Positions 1-6,408 of a stretch of DNA of 11,128 bases are shown here, in pieces. Origin of the DNA: DASQUK01 sp046723645 (lineage in GTDB: Bacteria > Actinomycetota > Acidimicrobiia > Acidimicrobiales > VFJN01). The stretch covers positions 1-11,128 of the forward strand of contig JBKOUY010000232.1 of the NCBI GenBank assembly GCA_046723645.1, read 5' to 3'. The notes under the pieces are model-generated. The model had not been told where the DNA came from and did not search any database. It saw only the letters and a list, made by a program, of their open reading frames with translations. Position numbers and translations under genes: made by a program. Position 1 is the first letter of the stretch. The number at the start of each line of letters is the position of its first letter.

Positions 1-135
1 CGGCGTGAGGAAGACCATTCTTGGCCCGTCGCGAAACATCTCCTCGAGGCCGAACACCTCCCGGTAGAAGCGGAGGGATCGGTCGAGATCGGCGACGAAG
101 AGGTGAATGTGGGTGAGTCCCTGTGTTTCGATCAC
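1..135 (-). CDS. VOC/glyoxalase family protein, N-terminal part only
   Basis: The gene runs off the left edge, so only the first 45 residues are visible. They read as the first beta-alpha module of the vicinal-oxygen-chelate fold: LTHIHLFVADLDRSLRFYRE, then VFGLEE. The His in the first strand (HIHLFV, near residue 9) is where VOC enzymes usually place their first metal ligand. The start is a GTG at 135, preceded by AGGAGG four bases upstream; no ATG is available nearby. Members include glyoxalase I, fosfomycin and bleomycin resistance proteins and extradiol dioxygenases, and nothing in this fragment tells them apart. It diverges from the DUF1801 gene across a 283-bp gap that holds repeat copy A. 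Confidence 0.8.
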   Translation of the reverse strand, partial: MIETQGLTHIHLFVADLDRSLRFYREVFGLEEMFRDGPRMVFLTP

Positions 136-274
136 GGTCCCTCCTGGGGTTCGCCGTGCCCACCTGCGCCGATGCTAGGGAGCCGACCCTCCCGACGCAG
201 AGCCAACTATCACGAGAGGCACGGCACCCGGCTGAGCCATCGCCCATATGTGCCGCGTCGGGGACGCTCGAGAC

Positions 275-345
275 CGAGCTCTCGTACGACCGCGACGAGG
301 TCGAGCCACACTCGGTTGTTCCAGCGTTGTCCGGTTAGGACCACC
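275..345 (+). repeat. 71-bp imperfect direct repeat, copy A
   Basis: This block matches 1299-1369 without gaps at 57 of 71 positions (counted by hand). The best-conserved parts are ACGAGGTCGAGCCACAC and GCGTTGTCCGGTTA. Weaker similarity continues about 18 bp further left (10 of 18 matches). It lies in the 283-bp gap between the divergent VOC and DUF1801 genes; I see no gene in that gap. The minus strand stays open through both copies and gives similar peptides (core RVWLDLVA), but differences fall at all three codon positions, so a coding origin is not shown. Copy B lies beyond the convergent DUF1801/PhnB-like pair, so the two copies bracket that pair in the same orientation. Confidence 0.75.
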
Positions 346-418
346 GCGATCCGGCAGGTGAATGTCGACGTTCGAACCATTGGTGTGGCCAGCAGGGCCA
401 CGGTGTGAAACTCGGCCC

Positions 419-772
419 ATGGCGCCAGACGAGATCGACCGCTATCTGGCGGGGTTGGACGAGCCACAGCGAAGCACTCTCGAGACGCTGCGGGCATCGA
501 TCATGGAGCTGGTGCCAGAGGCGGAGCAGTGCATCGCTTACGGCGTGCCAGCCTTCAAGGTGCAGGGGAAGACGGTCGCTGGATTCGCTGCCTTCAAGAA
601 CCACCTGAGCTACCTGCCCCACAGTGGATCGGTGCTCGCGACGGTCGCCGACGACGTCGCGCCCTACGAGACCTCGAAGGGGTCGCTGAGGTTCGCCATC
701 GACAAGCCGCTCCCCAAGCGCCTCGTCAAGAAGCTCATCCGCACTCGGCTGGAGGAGCTCGGCTTGGCGTAG
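419..772 (+). CDS. DUF1801 (YdhG-like) domain protein
   Basis: A 117-residue protein that is almost entirely one DUF1801/YdhG-like domain, about the usual size for this family. The recognisable features are the helix EPQRSTLETLRASI, the segment AYGVPAFKVQGKTV, then FAAFKNHLSYLP, and the C-terminal KGSLRFAIDKPLPKRLVKKL. The family includes the Bacillus iron-chaperone homologue of frataxin (Fra/YdhG), but most members are uncharacterised, so no reaction is claimed. I chose the ATG at 419 because the family domain begins right after it. A longer reading from 362 adds an unconserved 19-residue extension. No good Shine-Dalgarno sequence precedes 419. It converges on the PhnB-like gene with 21 bp between their stop codons. 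Confidence 0.8.
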   Translation: MAPDEIDRYLAGLDEPQRSTLETLRASIMELVPEAEQCIAYGVPAFKVQGKTVAGFAAFKNHLSYLPHSGSVLATVADDVAPYETSKGSLRFAIDKPLPKRLVKKLIRTRLEELGLA

Positions 773-793
773 ATCCCGGGGTAGCCGACGGCG

Positions 794-1210
794 TCAGGAC
801 GGCTGCTGCGGCTGCGGGGCGACGACCATCCAGGGTGTGCCGAACCGGTCGACGCACATGCCGAAGGCCTCCGAGAAGAAGGTCGGCTCGAGCGCCTGGG
901 TGACGCTGCCACCGTCGGCGAGCGCATCGAAAACGCGCTTGGCGTCCGGGGCGTCGGCGGCGTCATAGCTCACCATCATCCCTTGGACGGGACCGAACGT
1001 TTCGGCCATCGGATCGTCGGACGCCATGAGCAGGTTGTCGCCGACGGTGAGGGCGGCATGGATGATCATGTCGGCCTTGTCGGCGGGCGGCTCCTCGCCG
1101 GGGACGTCCTTCATGGTCAGCAGCGTCAGCTCGCCGCCAAAGATCTCTTGGTAGCGCGTGAACGCATCCCGGCAGTTGCCGCCGAAGAACAGGTACGGAC
1201 GGAAGGCCAT
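794..1210 (-). CDS. PhnB-like VOC family protein
   Basis: A 138-residue single-domain VOC protein of the PhnB/YjdN type (also called 3-demethylubiquinone-9 3-methyltransferase-like). The signature start is PYLFFGGNCRDAFTRYQEIF, followed by GGEL, a mid-domain strand DMIIHAALTVGDNLLMASDD, and the C-terminal half MMVSYDAADAPDAKRVFDAL ending in FGTPWMV. Length and layout are typical. Despite its name, PhnB is not a C-P lyase enzyme, and the substrate of most homologues is unknown. The ATG at 1210 is preceded by GGAGG five bases upstream. The stop lies 21 bp from that of the DUF1801 gene. A short copy of the repeat core sits about 20-35 bp upstream of the start. Confidence 0.85.
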   Translation of the reverse strand: MAFRPYLFFGGNCRDAFTRYQEIFGGELTLLTMKDVPGEEPPADKADMIIHAALTVGDNLLMASDDPMAETFGPVQGMMVSYDAADAPDAKRVFDALADGGSVTQALEPTFFSEAFGMCVDRFGTPWMVVAPQPQQPS

Positions 1211-1232
1211 CGGTCCTCCATTTCGTCGGGTG

Positions 1233-1245
1233 CCAGCGTTGTCGG
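1233..1245 (+). repeat. Short third copy of the repeat core
   Basis: CCAGCGTTGTCGG here is nearly the same as CCAGCGTTGTCCGG at 321-334 in copy A and GAGCGTTGTCCGG at 1346-1358 in copy B, in the same orientation. The surrounding bases do not match, so this is only the core. It lies just upstream of the PhnB-like start codon. At 13 bp a chance match is possible, but its closeness to the full copies argues against that. Confidence 0.4.
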
Positions 1246-1298
1246 AGACTCTGACGGAACGGCGCCCGCGAACTCATCTCGGTAGGGGCGTTGGGGAT

Positions 1299-1369
1299 CG
1301 AACTCTCGTAGGGTGGCAACGAGGTCGAGCCACACCCTTTGGTTCGAGCGTTGTCCGGTTACGCCCACT
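1299..1369 (+). repeat. 71-bp imperfect direct repeat, copy B
   Basis: Second copy of the repeat at 275-345 (57 of 71 identical, no gaps, same orientation). It lies between the start of the PhnB-like gene and the stop codon of the sigma factor gene, which ends 13 bp further right. The 171-bp gap 1211-1381 holds this copy and the short third core and no other recognisable feature. Confidence 0.75.
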
Positions 1370-1381
1370 GCAGGACGCGAG

Positions 1382-2296
1382 CTAGGCGGGCCCGGGGGCC
1401 AGCCGCGCGGGGAGAAGGTCAGACACGGGCCCGAGGTGGCGCAACTTGTCGGGGTTGACGATCCCGCGGATGCCTTGGATCTGGCCGCCGGCGATGTCGA
1501 GCGACAGCGCGAACAGGATCCGCTCCTGCCCGTCGAGGCCCAGGGCGCCGGGATGGCCGTTCACCTCGACCAGCCGGATCGAGAAGCCTTCGATGCCCAT
1601 GACGACCCGCACCCAGTTCAGCACCGTCCTCGCCACCCGGCGGCGCCCGAACAGCGGGTGCGCGATCGCCCGCACCTTGCCGCCGCCGTCGCCGTGCAGC
1701 GAGACGTCGTGGGCCAGCAAGGTTTCGAGCCCCTCGAGGTCGCCCGTCTGGGCGGCCGTCAAGAACTTGCGCGCCAGCTCGTCTTGGGCCTGGCGCGAGG
1801 CCTCGAAGCGGGGCCTGTCCTGCTCGACCTGGCGGCGGGCCCGCACCGCCAGCTGCCGACACGCGGCCTCGCTCTTGCCGACGATCTCGGCGATGGCGTC
1901 GTAGTCGTAGTCGAACACCTCCCGCAGCAGGAACACGGCCCGTTGCTCGGGCGAGAGGCGCTCCAGCAGGACGAGGAAAGCGAGCGACAGCGAGTCCGAC
2001 ATCTCCGCATGGACGGCGGGATCGTCCTGTCCTCCGGTCACTACCGGCTCCGGCAGCCATTCGCCGACATAGGTCTCGCGCCGCATCTGTGCCGAACGGA
2101 GCCGGTTGATGCCGAGCCGCGTGACGATGGTCGCCAGGTAGGCCTCCGGCACCTCGATCTTCTCACCGGACTCGAGGACGCCGTGCAGGCGCAAGAGGCC
2201 CTCCTGCACGACGTCCTCGGCCTCGGTCACGCTGCCGAGCATCCGGTAGGCGATGGCGAACGCCCGCGGCCGCAGCTCGTCGAGCAGTTCCGCCAT
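1382..2296 (-). CDS. sigJ: ECF41/SigJ-type RNA polymerase sigma factor with fused SnoaL-like domain
   Basis: A 304-residue alternative sigma factor that would direct RNA polymerase to a small set of promoters. Region sigma2 (about 7-72) includes RAFAIAYRMLGSVTEAEDVV. Region sigma4 (about 105-157) includes LSPEQRAVFLLREVFDYDYD and the helix-turn-helix. The C-terminal third (about 168-285) is a SnoaL-like domain. The three hallmark motifs of group ECF41 are all present: WLPEP (80-84) in the linker, DGGGK (203-207) and NPDKL (281-285). In this group the fused domain replaces an anti-sigma factor, and none is encoded nearby. The ATG at 2296 was chosen because sigma2 starts there; an upstream extension in the same frame lies inside the epimerase gene. 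It follows the epimerase stop by 1 bp, so the two are probably translationally coupled. Confidence 0.93.
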   Translation of the reverse strand: MAELLDELRPRAFAIAYRMLGSVTEAEDVVQEGLLRLHGVLESGEKIEVPEAYLATIVTRLGINRLRSAQMRRETYVGEWLPEPVVTGGQDDPAVHAEMSDSLSLAFLVLLERLSPEQRAVFLLREVFDYDYDAIAEIVGKSEAACRQLAVRARRQVEQDRPRFEASRQAQDELARKFLTAAQTGDLEGLETLLAHDVSLHGDGGGKVRAIAHPLFGRRRVARTVLNWVRVVMGIEGFSIRLVEVNGHPGALGLDGQERILFALSLDIAGGQIQGIRGIVNPDKLRHLGPVSDLLPARLAPGPA

Positions 2297-2297
2297 G

Positions 2298-3242
2298 TCA
2301 GCTGAGCCCCTTGGCGAACCCCTGCCGCCAGCTCGGGTAGCGCGGCTGCCAGTCCAGCTCGCGCTTGGCCTTGTCGTTCGAGGCACCACGGATCTCGGTC
2401 ATGACCACGGTGCCCCACTCGCCGGCGGCGAGGCGCCCGACCCAGCGCGGCACCCGCAGCGGGCGCTTCGCACCGACGGCCGCCGCCAACACCGGGAGCC
2501 ATGCGGACACGGGTGCCGGTTCATCGTCGACGACGTTGTAGACACCGGCGGGTCCGCCCTCGACCGCGGCGACGGTCGCCGCGGCGGCGTCCTCGATGTG
2601 GATGAAGGACCAGACGCCCGTGCCCCCACCGACGATGGGGAGCTGGCGCTTGCGGAGCAGCTCGATCTGGCTGCCGAGGGGGTCGAGGGCGATCGAGGTG
2701 CCGGGGCCGTAGAACCAGCCGTAGCGCAGCACGACCCCTTCGGTCCACTGCGCACACGTGATGGCCGCCTCGAGGTGGCGGAGCGCCGCGTGCCCCTGAC
2801 GCATCTCCCGAGCCGGGTCGTCGTCGAGGGGATCCTCCTCCCGCTTGACCGGCCCACCGGTGCGGGCGTAAAGGGTGGCGTTGCTCTGGGCGACGAATCG
2901 CTTGACGCCCGCCGCCCGGCCCGCCGACAGCAGGTGGTCCGTTCCCTCGATGCGCAGCCGGTTGGTGAGCGCGAACTCACTCTCGAAGCGTCGCATGTTG
3001 ATCGACTGCGGTATGGCCGTGAGCTGGTGCACGATCACGTCGGGCTCGGCCTCGCCGACCGCCTGGCCGATGGCATCGGCATCCAGCGCGTCGGCCACGA
3101 CTGGCTCAGCGCCGGCGCTGCGGAGCTCGTCGCTCTTGGCGTCCGAGCGTGTCATTCCGATGACCTCGTGCCCTTTGGCAACCAACAGGGGGACAAGGTG
3201 CTTACCGACCGCGCCCGTGGCGCCGGCGACGAATACCTTCAT
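2298..3242 (-). CDS. Atypical NAD(P)-binding epimerase/SDR partner of ECF41
   Basis: A 314-residue extended-SDR (NAD-dependent epimerase/dehydratase) protein. The dinucleotide-binding motif GATGAVG is at residues 7-13 and the acidic DALD follows beta-3 near 51-54. The SDR active-site helix should carry YxxxK, but at the aligned position I read HAALR (151-155), so the canonical Tyr and Lys are missing and normal epimerase chemistry is doubtful. Later SDR features remain: VLRYGWFYGPG (171-181) and FIHIEDAA (213-220). The ATG at 3242 has AAAGGAG five bases upstream. ECF41 sigma genes are known to neighbour carboxymuconolactone decarboxylases, oxidoreductases or epimerases (COE), which are their main targets, so this is probably the physiological output of the sigma gene behind it. 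The substrate is unknown. Confidence 0.88.
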   Translation of the reverse strand: MKVFVAGATGAVGKHLVPLLVAKGHEVIGMTRSDAKSDELRSAGAEPVVADALDADAIGQAVGEAEPDVIVHQLTAIPQSINMRRFESEFALTNRLRIEGTDHLLSAGRAAGVKRFVAQSNATLYARTGGPVKREEDPLDDDPAREMRQGHAALRHLEAAITCAQWTEGVVLRYGWFYGPGTSIALDPLGSQIELLRKRQLPIVGGGTGVWSFIHIEDAAAATVAAVEGGPAGVYNVVDDEPAPVSAWLPVLAAAVGAKRPLRVPRWVGRLAAGEWGTVVMTEIRGASNDKAKRELDWQPRYPSWRQGFAKGLS

Positions 3243-3271
3243 GGCGACTCCTTTCTCGTTCGTTCCACCAA

Positions 3272-3301
3272 GGAGACAAACCAGCGAGGCCGCCCGTGAC
3301 A
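3272..3301 (-). promoter_or_regulatory. Putative ECF41 promoter for the epimerase-sigma operon
   Basis: On the minus strand TGTCACG (3301-3295) is followed after exactly 16 bp by TGTC (3278-3275). The published ECF41 consensus is TGTCACA-N16-CGTC, so this matches 6 of 7 and 3 of 4 positions with the right spacing. Transcription would begin around 3265-3270, giving a leader of about 25 nt that contains the AAAGGAG ribosome-binding site. This supports autoregulation by the sigma factor of the same operon. The -35 element overlaps the GTG start codon (3296-3298) of the divergent sigma gene. Confidence 0.65.
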
Positions 3302-4393
3302 GCAGCATCCCCCCGGGACCGCGACGATCCCGTGGTCGCCGAGGCCAGGGCCGGCGACGAGGCGGCGTTCGCCCGGCTGGTCGAGCGCCACCGCCGCGAG
3401 CTCCGGGTCCACTGCTACCGCATGGTCGGCTCGGTCGACGAGGCCGAGGACCTGGTGCAGGAGACGTTCCTGCGCGCCTGGCGGCACATCGGCGGGTTCG
3501 AGGGCCGGTCCACGCTGCGGGCCTGGCTGTACCGGATCGCCACGAACGCCTGCCTGGACGCGCTCGACGGCCGGGTCCGGCGGGTGCTGCCTCAGGACCT
3601 CGAGCCGGCGACCACCGGGCTCCGCGCCGGACCCACCGAGATGGTCGCCCGCACGGACATCCCGTGGCTGCAGCCGTTCCCCGATCGCCTGTGGGAACCC
3701 GCCGCCGACCGGGACGACGAGCCCGACGCCGTCGCCGTCACCCGCGAGACGATCGAGCTGGCCTTCATCGCCGCGCTCCAGCACCTGCCGCCCCGCCGCC
3801 GCGCCGTGCTCATCCTGCGCGACGTGCTGGGCTGGTCGGCCCGGCAGACCGCCGACCACCTGGGCCTGTCCGAGGCGTCCGTGACCAGCGCGCTGCACAG
3901 GGCCCGCACCACACTGAGGGAGCGCCTGCCCGAACGTGTGGACTGGACGCCGGCGACCGAGCCGACCGCCGAGGAGCGGGCCGTGGTGCGCCGCTACATG
4001 GCGGCCTTCGAGCGGGTGGATCTGGCCGCCGTTGCCGACCTGCTCGCCGAGGACGTCCGGGCCGCCATGCCGCCGTGGACCCTGTGGCTCGCCGGCCGCC
4101 CGGCCGTGATGGCGGCGCTGACAGAGAGCTGGGACCCGCGGTCTCCCAACTACGTCGGACGGTTCCGGATGTTGCCAACCCGGGCCAACGCGCAGCCCGC
4201 CGTGGCGGCCTACCTCCGGGCCCCCGGCGACGCGGCCGACGTCCACCGGGCGTTCGGCATCGGGGTCGTGCGGATCGAGGGCGGGCGCATCGCCGAGATG
4301 GTGACCTTCCACGACCCTGCGCTGTTCCCCGCCTTCGGGCTCCCGGCAGCCCTACCGGAGCGGTCGCCGGCGGAGCCCGCCGGCGAGGGGTGA
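3296..4393 (+). CDS. ECF sigma factor with C-terminal SnoaL domain, SigG/TIGR02960-like
   Basis: A 365-residue sigma factor of the actinobacterial SigG-like type (TIGR02960, probably group ECF56). Sigma2 covers about 24-92, with FARLVERHRRELRVHCYRMV and DEAEDLVQETFLRAW. The linker contains IPWLQPFPD (122-130), typical of this group. Sigma4 covers about 150-208, with LPPRRRAVLILRDVLGWSAR and a helix-turn-helix. A SnoaL-like domain occupies about 228-345 and ends in VVRIEGGRIAEMVTFHDPALF. The GTG at 3296 is the natural start, since sigma2 begins shortly after it, with GAGG six bases upstream. It diverges from the epimerase across only 53 bp. No anti-sigma gene follows, in keeping with control by the fused domain. 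It is a different group from the minus-strand sigma factor because it lacks WLPEP, DGGGK and NPDKL. Confidence 0.9.
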   Translation: MTAASPRDRDDPVVAEARAGDEAAFARLVERHRRELRVHCYRMVGSVDEAEDLVQETFLRAWRHIGGFEGRSTLRAWLYRIATNACLDALDGRVRRVLPQDLEPATTGLRAGPTEMVARTDIPWLQPFPDRLWEPAADRDDEPDAVAVTRETIELAFIAALQHLPPRRRAVLILRDVLGWSARQTADHLGLSEASVTSALHRARTTLRERLPERVDWTPATEPTAEERAVVRRYMAAFERVDLAAVADLLAEDVRAAMPPWTLWLAGRPAVMAALTESWDPRSPNYVGRFRMLPTRANAQPAVAAYLRAPGDAADVHRAFGIGVVRIEGGRIAEMVTFHDPALFPAFGLPAALPERSPAEPAGEG

Positions 4394-4452
4394 ACAGATT
4401 CCGGCCCCGGTACCGTCACAACAGGGGTCGGAAACCCTGACCCGGAGGCACC

Positions 4453-5010
4453 ATGGCCAAGCTCACCTACATCGCAATCACGTCCCTCGACGGCTACATC
4501 GAAGACGAGAAGGGCCGGTTCGACTGGGCGATGCCCGATGCCGAGGTCCACGCGTTCGTCAACGACCTCGAGCGGCCCATCGGCATCCACCTCTACGGCC
4601 GGCGGATGTACGAGACGATGGCCATCTGGCAGACCGTGGGCCACGGACCCGACGTTTCGCCCGCCGAGGCGGACTTCGCCGAGGTCTGGCGTGCAGCCGA
4701 CAAGTTCGTCTACTCCCGGACGCTCGGGGCCGCCTCGACGCCGCGCACCCGGCTCGAGCGCGAGTTCGACCCCCAGGCGGTCCGACGCCTCAAGGACGCC
4801 GCCGACCACGACCTCTCGGTCGGCGGGCCCGACCTGGCAGCGCATGCGTTCCGTGCCGGACTGGTCGACGAGGTCAACCTGTTCGTTTTGCCGCTGGTCG
4901 TGGGCGGCGGCAAGCCGGGACTGCCCCGCGGTGACCGGATCGACCTCGAGCTCCTCGACGAACGACGCTTCCGCAACGGCGTCGTCCACGTGCGCTACGG
5001 CACGCGGTGA
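4453..5010 (+). CDS. Dihydrofolate reductase-like protein (RibD C-terminal domain)
   Basis: A 185-residue protein made of one RibD-C/DHFR-like domain, a common size for these stand-alone actinobacterial proteins. The N-terminal strand and loop YIAITSLDGYIED (6-18) and the LYGRRMYETM segment (47-56) resemble the NADPH-binding half. The C-terminal half SVGGPDLAAHAFRAGLVDEV (122-141) followed by VLPLVVGGGKP (145-155) is the usual RibD-C ending. It probably binds NADPH and reduces a small molecule, but members of this family are mostly uncharacterised, and a true folate reductase role is not supported. The ATG at 4453 has GGAGG four bases upstream. It starts 59 bp after the sigma gene in the same direction, so it may be co-transcribed with it. 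An inverted repeat GGGTC-N9-GACCC (4425-4443) lies in that gap. Confidence 0.87.
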   Translation: MAKLTYIAITSLDGYIEDEKGRFDWAMPDAEVHAFVNDLERPIGIHLYGRRMYETMAIWQTVGHGPDVSPAEADFAEVWRAADKFVYSRTLGAASTPRTRLEREFDPQAVRRLKDAADHDLSVGGPDLAAHAFRAGLVDEVNLFVLPLVVGGGKPGLPRGDRIDLELLDERRFRNGVVHVRYGTR

Positions 5011-5062
5011 CCGGCGTTCCGCCCTCGGCCGCTCCGGTACGTTGACGCCGGCCGGGACGGGG

Positions 5063-5079
5063 CGGCGGGCCAACCGCCG
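5063..5079 (+). terminator. Hairpin between the DHFR-like and ureohydrolase genes
   Basis: CGGCGG-GCCAA-CCGCCG can form a six-pair, all-GC stem with a five-base loop in the 112-bp gap. There is no following T-run, so it is at best a weak or factor-assisted terminator for the upstream gene, and in DNA this GC-rich it could be chance. The rest of the gap holds no other feature beyond the downstream ribosome-binding site. Confidence 0.25.
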
Positions 5080-5122
5080 GCGGCCACGGCCCGAATCACC
5101 TGCATCGAGGACCGAGGGAACC

Positions 5123-6205
5123 ATGAGCGAACCGCGATCCGGGCCGCAGCGCGACCTGCCGCCGAGGATGCGAGAACAGCTCGATCTCGAGCACGCCGGC
5201 CTCGCCACGTTCGCACAGCGGCCCTGGCTGACCGAGCCCGAGCAGCTCGACGCCTGGCGCCCGGACGTGGCGATCGTCGGTGCGCCGTTCGACGTCTCGA
5301 CCACCAACCGACCCGGAGCGCGGTTCGGGCCCCGGGCCATCCGGGCCAGCGCGTACATGCCGGGCGCCTACCACCTCGATCTCGGCATCGAGATCTTCGA
5401 CTGGCTCGAGGTCGTCGACTTCGGCGACGCCCACTGTCCCCACGGGCAGACGGAGGCGGGCCACGCCAACATCAAGGCCCTCGTCGGCGAGGTGGCGAGC
5501 CGGAGGATCGTCCCGGTGATCGTGGGCGGCGACCACTCGATCACGTGGCCGGCGGCGACCGCGGTGGCCGAAGCGCGGGGGTGGGGCAACGTCGGCATCG
5601 TCCACTTCGATGCCCACGCGGACACCGCCGACATCATCGACGGGAACCTGGCCAGCCACGGCACCCCCATGCGGCGCCTGATCGAGTCCGGCGCCGTGCT
5701 GGGTCGCAACTTCGTGCAGGTCGGCCTGCGTGGTTACTGGCCGCCCGAGGACGTCTTCGACTGGATGCACTCCCAGGGCATGCGCTGGCACCTCATGCAG
5801 GAGATCTGGGATCGCGGCATGCGGGCCGTGATCGAGGACGCGGTCGCCGAGGCGCTCGACGGCGCCGAGCACCTGTACGTCTCCGTCGACATCGATGTCC
5901 TCGATCCCGCCTTCGCGCCCGGGACGGGCACGCCCGAGCCGGGCGGCATGGCGCCCGCCGACCTGCTGCGGACCGTGCGCCGCCTGGCGACGGACGCGAA
6001 CCTCGTGGCGCTCGACGTGGTCGAGGTGTCGCCGCCGTACGACGTGTCGGACAACACCGTCAACAACGCCCACCGCGTGGTGCTCGAGGCGCTGGCCGGC
6101 ATGGCCTGGCGCAAGCGGCAGGCGGCCGGCGGCCAGCCGGGCCTCCCCGGGGCCCGAGAAGGCGGCAGGGAGACCTCGACGTCGGACCGGCCCGGGCGTT
6201 CGTGA
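5123..6205 (+). CDS. Agmatinase-family ureohydrolase (SpeB-like)
   Basis: A 360-residue member of the arginase/agmatinase superfamily, which hydrolyses a guanidino group to urea and an amine at a binuclear metal centre, usually manganese. All six metal ligands are visible: His138 in GGDHS, Asp163, His165 and Asp167 in DAHAD, and Asp256 and Asp258 in SVDIDVLDP. The loop PGTGTPEPGG (266-275) is the agmatinase-type signature rather than the arginase one. Candidate substrates are agmatine, guanidinobutyrate and guanidinopropionate. No arginine decarboxylase or putrescine gene is next to it, so the substrate stays open. The ATG at 5123 has GAGG five bases upstream; the frame is open earlier but without a family match. 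The last 30 residues are a Gly/Ser/Arg-rich tail outside the fold. It is followed at once by a decarboxylase remnant in the same frame. Confidence 0.9.
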   Translation: MSEPRSGPQRDLPPRMREQLDLEHAGLATFAQRPWLTEPEQLDAWRPDVAIVGAPFDVSTTNRPGARFGPRAIRASAYMPGAYHLDLGIEIFDWLEVVDFGDAHCPHGQTEAGHANIKALVGEVASRRIVPVIVGGDHSITWPAATAVAEARGWGNVGIVHFDAHADTADIIDGNLASHGTPMRRLIESGAVLGRNFVQVGLRGYWPPEDVFDWMHSQGMRWHLMQEIWDRGMRAVIEDAVAEALDGAEHLYVSVDIDVLDPAFAPGTGTPEPGGMAPADLLRTVRRLATDANLVALDVVEVSPPYDVSDNTVNNAHRVVLEALAGMAWRKRQAAGGQPGLPGAREGGRETSTSDRPGRS

Positions 6206-6214
6206 CCGAGTACC

Positions 6215-6389
6215 AACCAAGGCCTGCTGGAGCGGATCCACGCCACCGGGCGCCTGTACCTGTCCAGCACGCGCATCGCCGGGCGCCAGTTCCTGCGCCT
6301 CTGCGTCATCTCGCACCCGCACCCATCGCCCCGACGTCGAGGACGCCGTGCGGATCGTCCGCGCCGCCGTGGCGCGCCCGGCGTGCCCG
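6215..6389 (+). pseudogene. Remnant of a PLP-dependent amino-acid decarboxylase C-terminus
   Basis: Just after the ureohydrolase stop, in the same frame, lies NQGLLERIHATGRLYLSSTR followed by IAGRQFLRLCVIS. This is recognisably the C-terminal strand-helix region of group II PLP decarboxylases (aromatic-L-amino-acid decarboxylase family), where members read roughly NxxLLERINASGRxxLSxT...RxxLRxCVxxFRTH. Near 6314-6317 the similarity jumps to another frame and continues as RTHRPDVEDAVRIVRAAVAR, which equals one extra base. The catalytic lysine and PLP-binding domain are absent, because the piece begins about 60 residues before the expected C-terminus. The first frame stops at 6395-6397. It is a 5'-truncated, frameshifted fragment, so it cannot be active. 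Either an old deletion or an assembly junction could have produced it. Confidence 0.75.
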
Positions 6390-6408
6390 CGCGCTGACCT
6401 GCCGGCCG

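Noticed and set aside
200..340. Possible integron attC site: GTTAGGA near repeat copy A with AGCCAAC upstream
   Set aside because: Neither end fits the GTTRRRY/RYYYAAC core, copy B has GTTACGC instead, no complementary inner arms (L boxes) were found, and no integrase gene is present.
362..418. Earlier ATG start for the DUF1801 gene
   Set aside because: The added 19 residues are not part of the family domain and no ribosome-binding site precedes 362.
210..497. Minus-strand open frames running through both repeat copies with a shared RVWLDLVA peptide
   Set aside because: The differences between copies are spread over all codon positions, the frames overlap the start of better-supported genes, and the protein resembles no family I know. 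Kept as a repeat rather than a gene.
3239..4312. Long minus-strand frame opposite the SigG-like sigma gene
   Set aside because: Composition is Gly/Arg/His-rich without a family motif, and the plus-strand gene has clear sigma2, sigma4 and SnoaL regions.
4414..4440. CGTCACA in front of the DHFR-like gene as a second ECF41 promoter
   Set aside because: The -35-like part matches, but 16 bp later the sequence is CTGA rather than CGTC, so the -10 does not fit.
5042..5047. TTGACG as the -35 box of a ureohydrolase promoter
   Set aside because: No TANNNT-like -10 follows at 16-18 bp; the expected position is all G and C.
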